Below are positions 51,721 to 60,603 of a DNA stretch of 64,000 nt, one piece after another (positions within the stretch are counted from its first letter, which is position 1; every line of letters starts with the position of its first letter). Under the pieces are notes generated by a model. The model was given only the letters and a program-made list of their open reading frames with translations. It ran no database searches and was not told the DNA's origin. The position numbers were made by a program, and so were the translations under genes. This DNA comes from Terrimonas_A sp051954695 (GTDB taxonomy: Bacteria; Bacteroidota; Bacteroidia; Chitinophagales; Chitinophagaceae). The stretch spans positions 1 through 64,000 of the forward strand of contig JBQCHL010000018.1 in the NCBI GenBank assembly GCA_051954695.1. The letters run 5' to 3'.

Positions 51721-52461
51721 TTGGAGAAGATTAGAGTTGGGATTGTTAATTACCGCAATACCAAACCATTGATCTATGGTTTGGAAAGAGAGCCGGTAAA
51801 GAGCAGAATAGAATTGATAGGAGCTTACCCGTCCAAGCTGGCGCAGATGCTGCTGGAAGGAGAGGTGGACGTAGGCCTGATTCCCGTGGCAGCCATACCA
51901 CAGTTGAAGGAACATTATATCGTGGGAAATTACTGTATCGGGGCAGAAGGAGAGATCGCATCCGTCTGTCTTTTCAGTGAAGTGCCGCTCGATCAGATCG
52001 AGAAAGTGTACCTCGATTACCAGAGCCGCTCTTCGGTAGCCCTGTTGAAATGGCTGATGAAAGAATCCTGGGGTATCCACCCGGAAATACTGCAGGCAGA
52101 AGATGAGAGCTATCGTGACAGGATAAAAGGTACTACTGCCGGGTTGGTGATTGGCGACCGGGCATTGGAGCAGCGTAAAATATCGACATTCATTTATGAC
52201 CTGGGCAGCGAATGGCGGGGGATTACAGGATTGCCTTTTGTTTTTGCAGCCTGGGTAAGCACAAAGCCGTTGCCGGAAGAATTTATCCGGGAATTTGATA
52301 AAGCAAACGCATTAGGATTAACTTGTATAGATGAGATCGTAGCATCTAATCCATATGATGTGTATGATCTGAAAAAATATTATACGCTTCATTTGAGCTA
52401 CGAGCTGACTGAGGCAAAAAGAAAGGGAATGGAGCGGTTTTTAAGCGTAATATCGTCCTGA
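51721..52461 (+). CDS. mqnA: Chorismate dehydratase of the futalosine menaquinone pathway
   Basis: MqnA dehydrates chorismate to 3-[(1-carboxyvinyl)oxy]benzoate, the first step of the futalosine route to menaquinone. The protein is 246 residues with a periplasmic-binding-protein-like fold: IRVGIVNYRNTKPLIYGLE at the start, GEVDVGLIPVAAIPQL, VYLDYQSRSSVALLKWL and GLVIGDRAL. The start is the TTG at 51721, giving MEKIRVG, supported by the TATATTTG promoter 16 nt upstream; the frame is open further upstream but there it is antisense to purB. No other mqn gene is in the window. Confidence 0.93.
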   Translation: MEKIRVGIVNYRNTKPLIYGLEREPVKSRIELIGAYPSKLAQMLLEGEVDVGLIPVAAIPQLKEHYIVGNYCIGAEGEIASVCLFSEVPLDQIEKVYLDYQSRSSVALLKWLMKESWGIHPEILQAEDESYRDRIKGTTAGLVIGDRALEQRKISTFIYDLGSEWRGITGLPFVFAAWVSTKPLPEEFIREFDKANALGLTCIDEIVASNPYDVYDLKKYYTLHLSYELTEAKRKGMERFLSVISS

Positions 52462-52535
52462 ATCTCTTCATTTTCCGGTCTTTTTTGTCTATCTTACCGC
52501 CACACCAAAATTGCTTTTCAGCGTAGCCGCCGCCT

Positions 52536-55500
52536 ATGTCCTTTCCTTACCGAGCCCTTATTGGCTTTTTATTAAGCCTGCTTTATGCGATTCCTGGCCA
52601 TTCACAAACATGTAATAATTGGTTAAGTCTTCCATCGTACCAATCGTACGTCAGCGTTGGTGATCTTGATGTGCCTGGTGATAAAATAACGGTTGAAGCC
52701 GTATTTATGCGAACAGCACCTTATTCTGGTGGTGATATATGGGCTGGTGATCTTGTGTCTAAACATAATAATCCCCCTGATATTAATTACCTATTGAGGC
52801 CTGGTACAGCAGAGATCACTACTTCCAATAACGGCTATGTAAAGACGCCGGATATCTGTCCGATCGAATTGAACAGGATCTATCATGTAGCGATGGTTTA
52901 TGATGGGGCAAGTCTGAAGTTTTATCGTAATGGCTTTCTTATGAGCAGTGTGGCCGCTTCGGGTACCTTGTTTCAGAACAATTTCAACACCAGGATAGGC
53001 TTGTATGATGCGCTGGTACACAATACGCAATTAATCGGTTATATAAACGAGGTCCGTATCTGGAACATAGCGCGTACGCAGAGCCAGATACGGGCATACA
53101 TGAATACCTCATTGCCTAACCCAACTACACAAACTGGGTTGCAGGCCTATTATACGTTTGATAACTTACTGAACAAACAGGGAAACCCTGCCTGGAATGG
53201 AGTATTAGGCGGATCGGCACAAATAAACCAGACCAACAACATCTCTTGCACATTTGTTGCTGATTCCTGTCCACAGGCGACTCCTCCGGTACATGCCGAT
53301 TTTGATATTCCATCTTCCGTGTGCGTGAATACTCCTGTGACGATTGCCAACACATCTCAGAATGCCAGCTCCTATTACTGGAATTTTTGTGTGGCAGATA
53401 TTAACCAGGCGCCGATTGGTCAGAATCTTGGCAACCCGGGTGGCAATCTTTCCCAGCCGGTATTCATGGATTATGTTTTATACAACAACAACTATTATGG
53501 GTTTGTCATAAATCACTATCCGGGAAAGCTTATCAGGTTGGATTATGGAAATAGCCTGTTGAATACGCCTGTTAGTCATGACCTGGGAAATTTTGGTGGC
53601 ATCATCCCTCCTGGTTATGGTTCTGAAGGCATCCAGGTCGTACAGAACGAAGGGAAATGGTACGCTATTATTGTTGGTGGATATGTCCCTTCCGGCAGCA
53701 CTCCGAGGGTTTTGAAAGTTGAATTCGGAGCGGATCTGGCCAATCTCAATCCGACAGCCACTAACTGGGGAAACATCGGCGGGCTTAATTCACCACATGA
53801 TCTGCATGTTTTCCGGGAAAACAATAACTGGTATGGGTTAACAGTAAATGCATATGACAACTCCGTTACCCGGTTTAGCTTCACCAATAGTTTTGATAAC
53901 ACGCCAACTGGTGTCAATATAGGCGGGTTTGGATTGCTGTCATATCCTGACGGTGTTTTTGCAATAAATGATAATGGGTTCTGGCGGGTGTTTGTAACTA
54001 ATAATAACGCCAACAGCCGGCTGGTGAGACTGGATTTTGGATCATCGTTGCTGAATACACCTACAGCTGTGAGTGTCGCAAATGTTGGCAATACGGATGG
54101 CCTGCGTGATCTCACATTGATCAAATATTGCGATCAGGTTGTAGGATTTGGTGTGAACGGTACCAACCACAATCTTTACCGGTTGAATTTTCCGGACCTG
54201 GGCAGTGCTCCTGTGGTAACTAACCTGGGTAATGTTGGCAACCTTTTAATTCCTCATTCAATCTCGAAGCTTTTTCGTGTGAATGACGACCTGTACACAT
54301 TTATCACGAATGTGGGCAATAATACTATTACCCGTTTGCGTTTTCCCGGTTGTGCAAATGCCAATGTGCCTAATTCTACGCTTCAAAATCCACCAACGAT
54401 CATTTATAACACACCAGGCATTTATAATATAAACCTTACTGTGGATGACGGACTTCCTACGCAAGCCTCCATTTGCAAGCAGATAGAAGTTACTCCAGGT
54501 CTGCCTCACCGGCCCTTACAACTTATAGAGATCTGCAAAGGTGAAAGTATCAGACTCGGCTCAAATACTGCACATGCAACTTATGCCTGGAATAATGGAG
54601 CAGCAACAGATTCCATTGATGTAAATGCAGAAGGCTACTATTGGGTTGAAACAAGCCTGGGAGGCTGTTCAAGCAGGGATAGTTTTCTTATATCACATTA
54701 TGACGGGCAGGCTGATTTTAGTTACCGTCAGGATGTATGCGATCCGCTTACCCTTCAGATGAGTGCATCCAATGCTGCAACAGCTACAACCTATTACTGG
54801 GACTTCGGAGATGGATCCTTCCTGACAGGCGTCAAAAATACTGTTCATTCGTATGCTTCCACTGGCAATTACATGGTACGATATGCAGCAGGGAATGGCA
54901 CTTGCGCAGACACAGTTTCCAAACTGGTGTCGATAGATGTTTCCCGTGAGGATTTCATTACTACCAGCGACACTACCATTTGTTTTGGCCAGCAGCTGCC
55001 CTTGAAGACTTTGAATACGCTGAGCAGTTGCTGGACACCTGCTATCAATATTGATGATCCTTTGCTTGCTTCTCCTACTGTATCTCCTGTTTCTGATATT
55101 ACCTATTTTGTAACTTCAGAAGTTACAGGCAGCAATCTGATAAGGAATGGCGATTTCACACAGGGTAATACCGGGTTTGTGTCGGGGTATGTCTTGTCCG
55201 ATCCTAATTCGACAGAAGGGCAATATTTTATTGGTAACAATCCGCGCACCTGGAATAACAGCATGAATAGCTGCACAGATCATACATCCGGTAATGGAAA
55301 TATGATGATGGTAAATGGCTCGCCGGTAGCCGGAGTAACTGTGTGGAAACAAACAGTTGCAGTTAGTTCCAACACCAATTACGCATTTTCTACCTGGGTG
55401 CAGTCTCTTGTATCACAGAATCCTGCACGATTGCAGTTTTCCATTAATGGAAAAATAATTGGCAATCCGATCACTGCAGTTGCCCAGGCCTGCGACTGGA

Positions 55501-56852
55501 GCCAGTTTTATACTACCTGGAATTCCGGAAGCGCAACCAGTGCGGAAATTGCGATTGTTAACAACAATGCTGTTATTCAGGGAAATGATTTTGCGTTGGA
55601 CGATATTTCGTTTGCCCCAGTATTCATTAAGCAGGACTCTATAAAAATAATCGTAGAGAAACCGGTTGTAACAGCCAGTGCTGACACTATTATTTGTGCC
55701 GGCAGACCAGTACAGTTAGAAGCTGCAGGAGCCCAGGATTATTCATGGTTGCCTGGTATTGCCCTGAATGATGGCACCCTCAGTGATCCTATAGCCAATC
55801 CAACCATTTCCACAGAATATATTGTAACCGGAACAACAGCGAACGGATGTATTGCAAAAGATACAGTGCAGGTAGATGTGTTTGCAAAACCTTCCATAGA
55901 TATCCACACGGATACATCAATATGCAAAAACACATCATTGCCTTTATGGGTCAACGGAGGCATCTCTTATGCATGGTCGCCATCAGCTACACTGGATGAT
56001 CCTTCCAGCGCCAATCCTGTTGCTTCACCGGCATCTTCTACTTCATACCAGGTAGTGATCACGGATGCCAACACCTGTGAATACCTGGATTCCGTCAGGG
56101 TGGATATTTTACCGGATCCCGTTTTCTCTGTCAGCAGCCCGGTGCAGATCTGTCTGGACGACTCCATTGTGTTGACTGCTTCAGGTGGTGACAGCTATTC
56201 ATGGTCGCCTTCCAACGGATTGAATACTCCTGCTATTGAAGTTTCTCCGGCTGCCACTACCGATTATGAAGTGACCATCACTGAAAGTATCTGCGGCAAT
56301 TCAACTACTCTCCAGACCAGGGTGACGGTTTTACCATTGCCGGTTATCAGCGCTACAAGCTCCAATGATATTGATTGCAGTTATGACCGGAGCCGTCTCG
56401 ATGCTACCGGTGCAAGGACCTATAACTGGACGCCTTCTGCTACATTAAGCAATGCGTCTATCCATAACCCTGTTGCCATGCCCAGGGAAACCACGATCTA
56501 TGTTGTGGCAGGCACTGACAGGTCGGGTTGCACAGGTTATGATTCCATAACAGTGAAGGTTGACGATAGCAATAAAGGTGGTTATCTAATGCCCAGTGCG
56601 TTTACTCCGAATAACGATGGACTCAATGATTGTTATGGTATTAAATTCTGGGGGATTATTGACAATATCGAGTTCAGTGTTTTTGACCGCTGGGGCGTAC
56701 GGGTATTTTATTCCAAAGAGCGGGATGCCTGTTGGGATGGAACATATAAAGGGGAAAAGCAGCCGGCAGGTGTGTATGTGTATATGATCAAAGCCAGCAC
56801 CAACTGCGCCAATCCTGTTTTCAGAAAAGGGACTTTTGTATTGGTGCGCTAA
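52536..56852 (+). CDS. T9SS type B cargo with LamG domain and a propeller inserted in a PKD domain
   Basis: A 1438-residue secreted protein. A Sec signal (LLSLLYAIPGHSQ) precedes a LamG/concanavalin-like domain (about 30-230). A PKD domain then begins (ADFDIPSSVCVNTPVTIANTS, ending YYWNFC at 280-285) but is interrupted by about 320 residues with six similar blades, each with (D/N)xGx(S/N)L(L/N)NTP-like turns and LGN-x-GG motifs. The second PKD half follows (NPPTIIYNTPGIYNINLTVDDG). Several further PKD/Ig-like domains with the repeated YSW(L/S)P motif come next. The C-terminal about 90 residues (MPSAFTPNNDGLNDCYGI, FDRWGVRVF, WDGTYKGEKQPAGVYVY, FVLVR) form the gliding-motility/T9SS type B sorting domain. 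It is a surface or secreted adhesin-like protein of unknown ligand. Confidence 0.85.
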   Translation: MSFPYRALIGFLLSLLYAIPGHSQTCNNWLSLPSYQSYVSVGDLDVPGDKITVEAVFMRTAPYSGGDIWAGDLVSKHNNPPDINYLLRPGTAEITTSNNGYVKTPDICPIELNRIYHVAMVYDGASLKFYRNGFLMSSVAASGTLFQNNFNTRIGLYDALVHNTQLIGYINEVRIWNIARTQSQIRAYMNTSLPNPTTQTGLQAYYTFDNLLNKQGNPAWNGVLGGSAQINQTNNISCTFVADSCPQATPPVHADFDIPSSVCVNTPVTIANTSQNASSYYWNFCVADINQAPIGQNLGNPGGNLSQPVFMDYVLYNNNYYGFVINHYPGKLIRLDYGNSLLNTPVSHDLGNFGGIIPPGYGSEGIQVVQNEGKWYAIIVGGYVPSGSTPRVLKVEFGADLANLNPTATNWGNIGGLNSPHDLHVFRENNNWYGLTVNAYDNSVTRFSFTNSFDNTPTGVNIGGFGLLSYPDGVFAINDNGFWRVFVTNNNANSRLVRLDFGSSLLNTPTAVSVANVGNTDGLRDLTLIKYCDQVVGFGVNGTNHNLYRLNFPDLGSAPVVTNLGNVGNLLIPHSISKLFRVNDDLYTFITNVGNNTITRLRFPGCANANVPNSTLQNPPTIIYNTPGIYNINLTVDDGLPTQASICKQIEVTPGLPHRPLQLIEICKGESIRLGSNTAHATYAWNNGAATDSIDVNAEGYYWVETSLGGCSSRDSFLISHYDGQADFSYRQDVCDPLTLQMSASNAATATTYYWDFGDGSFLTGVKNTVHSYASTGNYMVRYAAGNGTCADTVSKLVSIDVSREDFITTSDTTICFGQQLPLKTLNTLSSCWTPAINIDDPLLASPTVSPVSDITYFVTSEVTGSNLIRNGDFTQGNTGFVSGYVLSDPNSTEGQYFIGNNPRTWNNSMNSCTDHTSGNGNMMMVNGSPVAGVTVWKQTVAVSSNTNYAFSTWVQSLVSQNPARLQFSINGKIIGNPITAVAQACDWSQFYTTWNSGSATSAEIAIVNNNAVIQGNDFALDDISFAPVFIKQDSIKIIVEKPVVTASADTIICAGRPVQLEAAGAQDYSWLPGIALNDGTLSDPIANPTISTEYIVTGTTANGCIAKDTVQVDVFAKPSIDIHTDTSICKNTSLPLWVNGGISYAWSPSATLDDPSSANPVASPASSTSYQVVITDANTCEYLDSVRVDILPDPVFSVSSPVQICLDDSIVLTASGGDSYSWSPSNGLNTPAIEVSPAATTDYEVTITESICGNSTTLQTRVTVLPLPVISATSSNDIDCSYDRSRLDATGARTYNWTPSATLSNASIHNPVAMPRETTIYVVAGTDRSGCTGYDSITVKVDDSNKGGYLMPSAFTPNNDGLNDCYGIKFWGIIDNIEFSVFDRWGVRVFYSKERDACWDGTYKGEKQPAGVYVYMIKASTNCANPVFRKGTFVLVR

Positions 56853-56898
56853 AGCCGTGTTTTATTTAACACTCAATTTTAGAATACCCTGATAACAT

Positions 56899-57900
56899 TT
56901 ATAATACCTTATAAAAATGTGGTTTTTTGTTTAGAATAGCGGGAACAAAACTACATACCCCGATCACATTCACTGTAAATCCCCACCAGCCAGCCCATTC
57001 TCTTTTCCGGCCGGGCCGCAGGAACAATGTCCGGATAATGGCTACAATGAGGTAAACCGGAATGGTAAAGAGGTAGGCTGCGAGGTGAAAAAGGAACCAG
57101 CCTGCCCCGAATTGTTTACGGATGCGCAGCAACCCCGACAGCATGATCTGGTAGCCTTTCCTGTCTGAAAGGTTATAATACCCCTTGCCGCTGGAACCAA
57201 AAGCATCATTGGCTGATTCACCCTGGAGATGCAGCGTGTGCAGGTCGCCATATACGCATAATTTGCCAATCCTGTGCAGGCGGCTACACCATTCGATCTC
57301 TTCAGCATACAGGAAAAAATCTTCGTCCAGCAGCCCGGCTTTATCGATAGCAGCACGTTTAACCATTAAAAAAGCGCCATTGATCCAGTCCACCTCTACC
57401 AGTCCTTCGGCGTGAGCCACATTGGTCTTTTTGACCTTGAGCCGGTAACCCAGCCAACGGATCAGCCTGCCAACGGCGGGCAATGCCATAAGGTGGTTGA
57501 GTCCGCCTGTCATGAAATAATTACCGGTGATCTGGGGGCTCCGGTCTGGATTGAGTAATTGCACGCCAGCAGCCACATATTCCGATGATCGTAGCCTGGC
57601 GGCACATTCTGCAATAGCATCGTCTTCAACGAGTGTGTCAGGGTTCAGCAGCAGGATGATGTCGCCAGCTGCAGCGCGTATACCGGCATTGTTAGCCCTT
57701 GCAAACCCGGCATTATACCCCATCCGTATCCATTTTACCATGGGATAGCTGCTGCTAATGGTTTTCCTTCCTTCCTCATCATCTGAATTGTCCACTACTG
57801 TCACTTCAAACTCATCCTGTCCCTGACGGTAAATGCTACGCAGGCAATCAAGGATAAGCCGGCTTGATTTGTAGTTGACGATGATGATGGAGAGGGGCAC
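56899..57900 (-). CDS. Glycosyltransferase family 2 (rhamnosyltransferase-like) with C-terminal membrane helix
   Basis: A 333-residue GT-A enzyme: VNYKSSRLILDCLRSIYRQ, the nucleotide-sugar DxD-type acidic triad in LLLNPDTLVEDDAI, and GAFLMVKRAAIDKAGLLDEDFFLYAEEIEWCSRLH, the classic GT2 acceptor region of the rhamnosyltransferase subgroup. Two hydrophobic segments near the C-terminus (WFLFHLAAYLFTIPVYLIVAII, then GFTVNVIGVCSFVPAIL) suggest membrane attachment. It ends NKKPHFYKVL, a tail that recurs as a remnant at 60559-60603 in the opposite orientation. It is probably part of a surface-glycan cluster, 13 bp after the GT2 at 57914. Confidence 0.9.
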   Translation of the reverse strand: MPLSIIIVNYKSSRLILDCLRSIYRQGQDEFEVTVVDNSDDEEGRKTISSSYPMVKWIRMGYNAGFARANNAGIRAAAGDIILLLNPDTLVEDDAIAECAARLRSSEYVAAGVQLLNPDRSPQITGNYFMTGGLNHLMALPAVGRLIRWLGYRLKVKKTNVAHAEGLVEVDWINGAFLMVKRAAIDKAGLLDEDFFLYAEEIEWCSRLHRIGKLCVYGDLHTLHLQGESANDAFGSSGKGYYNLSDRKGYQIMLSGLLRIRKQFGAGWFLFHLAAYLFTIPVYLIVAIIRTLFLRPGRKREWAGWWGFTVNVIGVCSFVPAILNKKPHFYKVL

Positions 57901-57913
57901 TGTTTGAATTGAT

Positions 57914-58873
57914 TTACGATTTCTTGTAGTGTTTTTTGGCGACTGTTGAATAATTCAGCAGCATAAGAAACTTTGAAAAGGCTCCGATCCGAAGTACTTT
58001 TCCGGGTAATCTCCGCTGCCAATTCAACATCCCTTTTATGATTGCCGGCACTCTCTCCGGAAGAACGCCTGTAACATGAATATCACTTTCAGACCTGATA
58101 CCATAATTTCTCAAAAATCTCCAGTAATAATCGAATATATAAATATCCCTGAAAACAGCGGGATCAAGCTTGGACGCGTGAATAATATTTTCCTTCACAA
58201 TGATGTCGCTATTAGCCTGGCAAAAATTAGTAGTCTGCTCCTGGTGAAGACCTATGCTAACCAGGTGTTCGTCTATATAATCCGGCTTGTACTTATTCTT
58301 TAAAAGACGGACATAGTAATCTACATCTACAAGCCATATATATTCTTCGTCATACCGGATATCTATTCCCTTTCTCAGCATGGTATTACTGGGTGGGCCG
58401 ATGACATTAAACCGTATAAGATGATTGTATTTCTGCGGGAGTGTTGTCAATAAGGATGGGATCCCCTGCAAGATCAACTCTTGTCCATCCTCCGTTATTG
58501 CGGTATTTCTGCAAAAAGCAAAATCAGTTGTCGGATCATTCCTGAAAACAGAAAGGAATCTGTTTATGGCATAAGGAACATGAAACCAGTCGTCCTGGTG
58601 AACGAGCATATAAAAATCTCCTTCAGCTTTATCTATGGCAAAATTCCAGTTGCGGGGAGTTTTAAGGGCCGGTTGATGGTGATAATACTTAATTTCCAGC
58701 TTTCCCATGAATTTCTCAGTAACTATCTTCACCCCATCATTTGTAGAATCATCAGATATAATAACTTCGATATTTTTGTGATCCTGGCCGGCAATTGAGA
58801 TCAGTAACCTTTCGAGCAAGCGTGGTTGATTATAAGCCGGGACGCAAATACTGACTTTGGGGTTCAAGGTCAT
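57914..58873 (-). CDS. Glycosyltransferase family 2
   Basis: A 319-residue GT-A enzyme. SICVPAYNQPRLLERLLISIAGQ, VIISDDSTNDG and DFYMLVHQDDWFHVPYAI (DD of the metal site) are the usual GT2 elements; IWLVDVDYYVRLL is the acceptor-side motif. No transmembrane helix is obvious. It lies 18 bp from the divergent FkbM gene, so its promoter must overlap that gene; a perfect TATATTTG (minus, 58914-58921) is inside the FkbM coding sequence. The acceptor is unknown. Codon use looks AT-richer than the flanking glycosyltransferases. Confidence 0.9.
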   Translation of the reverse strand: MTLNPKVSICVPAYNQPRLLERLLISIAGQDHKNIEVIISDDSTNDGVKIVTEKFMGKLEIKYYHHQPALKTPRNWNFAIDKAEGDFYMLVHQDDWFHVPYAINRFLSVFRNDPTTDFAFCRNTAITEDGQELILQGIPSLLTTLPQKYNHLIRFNVIGPPSNTMLRKGIDIRYDEEYIWLVDVDYYVRLLKNKYKPDYIDEHLVSIGLHQEQTTNFCQANSDIIVKENIIHASKLDPAVFRDIYIFDYYWRFLRNYGIRSESDIHVTGVLPERVPAIIKGMLNWQRRLPGKVLRIGAFSKFLMLLNYSTVAKKHYKKS

Positions 58874-58891
58874 ACCTTAATACTTTCGACA

Positions 58892-59737
58892 ATGAGCAAG
58901 ATTAAATTAGCGACAAATATAGCTAAAAGTATTGGCAAACGATTTTTAAAGCGTTCCGTAGCCCCAACCTATCCTCCTATATCTTATCTTAAAAAGAAAA
59001 TCCTCAAACACCAGGATCACTCCACAGAAAAGCAGATCGAACTTTCTGATTTTAAGATCAACTATCGAAACCCTCTCGAGGTGATCCATACGTATGAAGA
59101 CATTTTTGTGAAAGAGATTTATAAATTCAGCGCCGCCGGTAATAACCCGGTCATCCTGGATTGCGGTTCTAATATCGGACTGAGTGTATTCTACTTTAAA
59201 TCATTGTACCCGGATTCAAGTATTACCTGCTTTGAACCGGATGAGAATAATTTCGCTCTTCTTAAAAAAAATATTGACCAGAATCGTCTTTCAAACATAA
59301 TACTTCAAAAAAAGGCGGTATGGATTGATAATGCTGGTGTATTCTTTGAAGCAAAAGGATCGGAGGGGAGCCGGATTTCCACGGGCGTTGATCAATCTTA
59401 CATAAGGAAGGTGGAAACTATCAGGCTGGCCGAATTGCTCAGCGAATTCAAATCGATCGACTTCTTAAAAATGGATATCGAAGGAGCAGAATATGATGTG
59501 ATAATGGACTGCAAACCCTATTTATCAAAAATCGATTTCATGTTCATAGAATATCATGGTACTGCTTACGAAACTGAACGATTAGCTAACCTTCTCCATG
59601 TTTTTGATTCGGCTGGCTTTGGAGTGTATATTAAAAATGCAGCCGACCTGCTGCAAAACCCATTTACTCAACAAAGGACGGGTGATGCGTATGATGTGCA
59701 ATTAAATATATTTTGCTATAAAAAGAAAAATGTATGA
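58892..59737 (+). CDS. FkbM-family SAM-dependent methyltransferase
   Basis: A 281-residue methyltransferase. The FkbM-type core starts at VILDCGSNIGLSVFYFKSLYP (SAM loop) and continues with ITCFEPDENNFALLKKN and the acidic-aromatic motif IDFLKMDIEGAEYDVI. Such enzymes O-methylate sugar hydroxyls of surface polysaccharides or natural products. The ATG at 58892 is used because the longer frame from 58826 overlaps the divergent GT2. It overlaps the next GT2 gene by 4 bp. AT-rich codon use suggests recent acquisition. Confidence 0.9.
   Translation: MSKIKLATNIAKSIGKRFLKRSVAPTYPPISYLKKKILKHQDHSTEKQIELSDFKINYRNPLEVIHTYEDIFVKEIYKFSAAGNNPVILDCGSNIGLSVFYFKSLYPDSSITCFEPDENNFALLKKNIDQNRLSNIILQKKAVWIDNAGVFFEAKGSEGSRISTGVDQSYIRKVETIRLAELLSEFKSIDFLKMDIEGAEYDVIMDCKPYLSKIDFMFIEYHGTAYETERLANLLHVFDSAGFGVYIKNAADLLQNPFTQQRTGDAYDVQLNIFCYKKKNV
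58914..58921 (-). promoter_or_regulatory. TAnnTTTG -7 element for the divergent GT2, within the FkbM gene
   Basis: The minus strand reads TATATTTG, 40 nt upstream of the ATG at 58873 and inside the start of the FkbM coding sequence. The intergenic gap of only 18 bp makes such an overlapping promoter necessary. Confidence 0.5.
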
Positions 59738-60540
59738 ATGAACCAGGTTTTATAAGCGTAGTTATTCCTTGCTATAATGACGGTCAATTCTTACCTGAAA
59801 CAGTTGACAGGGTAAAACGGCAAACCTATAAGAATTTTGAAATAATTATTGTAAATGACGGCTCTGATGATCCGCACACCATAAATGTATTAACTGAATT
59901 AAGCAAAGACAACTCTTTAACCATTCTGCATAAAGAAAACGGAAGAATGTCTTCGGCCAGGAATTATGGAGTAAAGCATGCAAAAGGTGAGATCATTGTA
60001 CCTCTCGATGCCGATGACTATTTTCATCCGACCTTTTTTGAAAAAGCCGTGCCATTACTTTTCAGTGATCCTCAAATCGGGGTTGTAACCTCTTATATCA
60101 GAAAGTTCGGGAAAGATACCGGCCTTTTTAAAGTAAGAGGTGGAAATGTCTATAATTTCCTTTTCTCCAATCAGTGTCCTGCGTGTGCAATGATAAAGAA
60201 AACCTGCTGGGATGAGATCGGTGGCTATGATGAAGAAATGAAGCTTGGTTTTGAAGATTGGGAATTCTATTTAAGGCTGACGGCTGCCGGCTACAAAGTT
60301 CATGTTATACCTAAAGCTCTATTTTATTACCGTCAAACACATAAGTCAACGCTTCACAACGATACCTACCCGAATAAGGGTATCCTCGTCGATTATATTT
60401 TAAGAAAACACAAAGACGTTTATGTGGAATCCTTAAAGCAACTTATTACTAAAGAGCAGGTCTTATATACCGAGTCGAGAATTTCATGGCAAAACATCCT
60501 GAAAATGATCAGGAACAGGTTGTCGGGTAAATTCAGGTAA
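59734..60540 (+). CDS. Glycosyltransferase family 2
   Basis: A 268-residue GT-A enzyme: FISVVIPCYNDGQFLPETVDRVKRQ, EIIIVNDGSDD, the DxD site in IIVPLDADDYFHPTFFEKAV, and GGYDEEMKLGFEDWEFYLRL on the acceptor side. The ATG overlaps the FkbM stop by 4 bp, so the two are coupled. After its stop at 60540 the same frame stays open to 60603 and contains a fragment of another glycosyltransferase tail, suggesting an altered 3' end. The acceptor is unknown. Confidence 0.9.
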   Translation: MNEPGFISVVIPCYNDGQFLPETVDRVKRQTYKNFEIIIVNDGSDDPHTINVLTELSKDNSLTILHKENGRMSSARNYGVKHAKGEIIVPLDADDYFHPTFFEKAVPLLFSDPQIGVVTSYIRKFGKDTGLFKVRGGNVYNFLFSNQCPACAMIKKTCWDEIGGYDEEMKLGFEDWEFYLRLTAAGYKVHVIPKALFYYRQTHKSTLHNDTYPNKGILVDYILRKHKDVYVESLKQLITKEQVLYTESRISWQNILKMIRNRLSGKFR

Positions 60541-60558
60541 GGCTGGCCAGATCAGGTA

Positions 60559-60603
60559 ACATTGATATTATCAAACAAACCACATTTCTATAAAGTACTT
60601 TAA
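60559..60603 (+). pseudogene. Remnant of a glycosyltransferase C-terminus
   Basis: In the plus frame that continues past the GT2 stop, codons 60574-60603 read NKPHFYKVL and a stop. This matches the very C-terminus of the GT2 gene at 56899 (KKPHFYKVL, stop) with only synonymous differences in Phe, Lys and Leu codons. It overlaps the stop codon of the convergent GT2 at 60600. It is best explained as the tail of a lost or recombined paralogous gene. Confidence 0.6.

Noticed and set aside
50299..52080. Adenylosuccinate lyase as a 593-residue protein with an N-terminal extension
   Set aside because: The extra 146 codons are antisense to mqnA, carry no domain, and ATG 51642 gives the normal purB N-terminus with a promoter for mqnA in between.
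51286..52461. A 391-residue version of MqnA
   Set aside because: The upstream part is antisense to purB and starts before the TATATTTG promoter; TTG 51721 gives the family-typical start.
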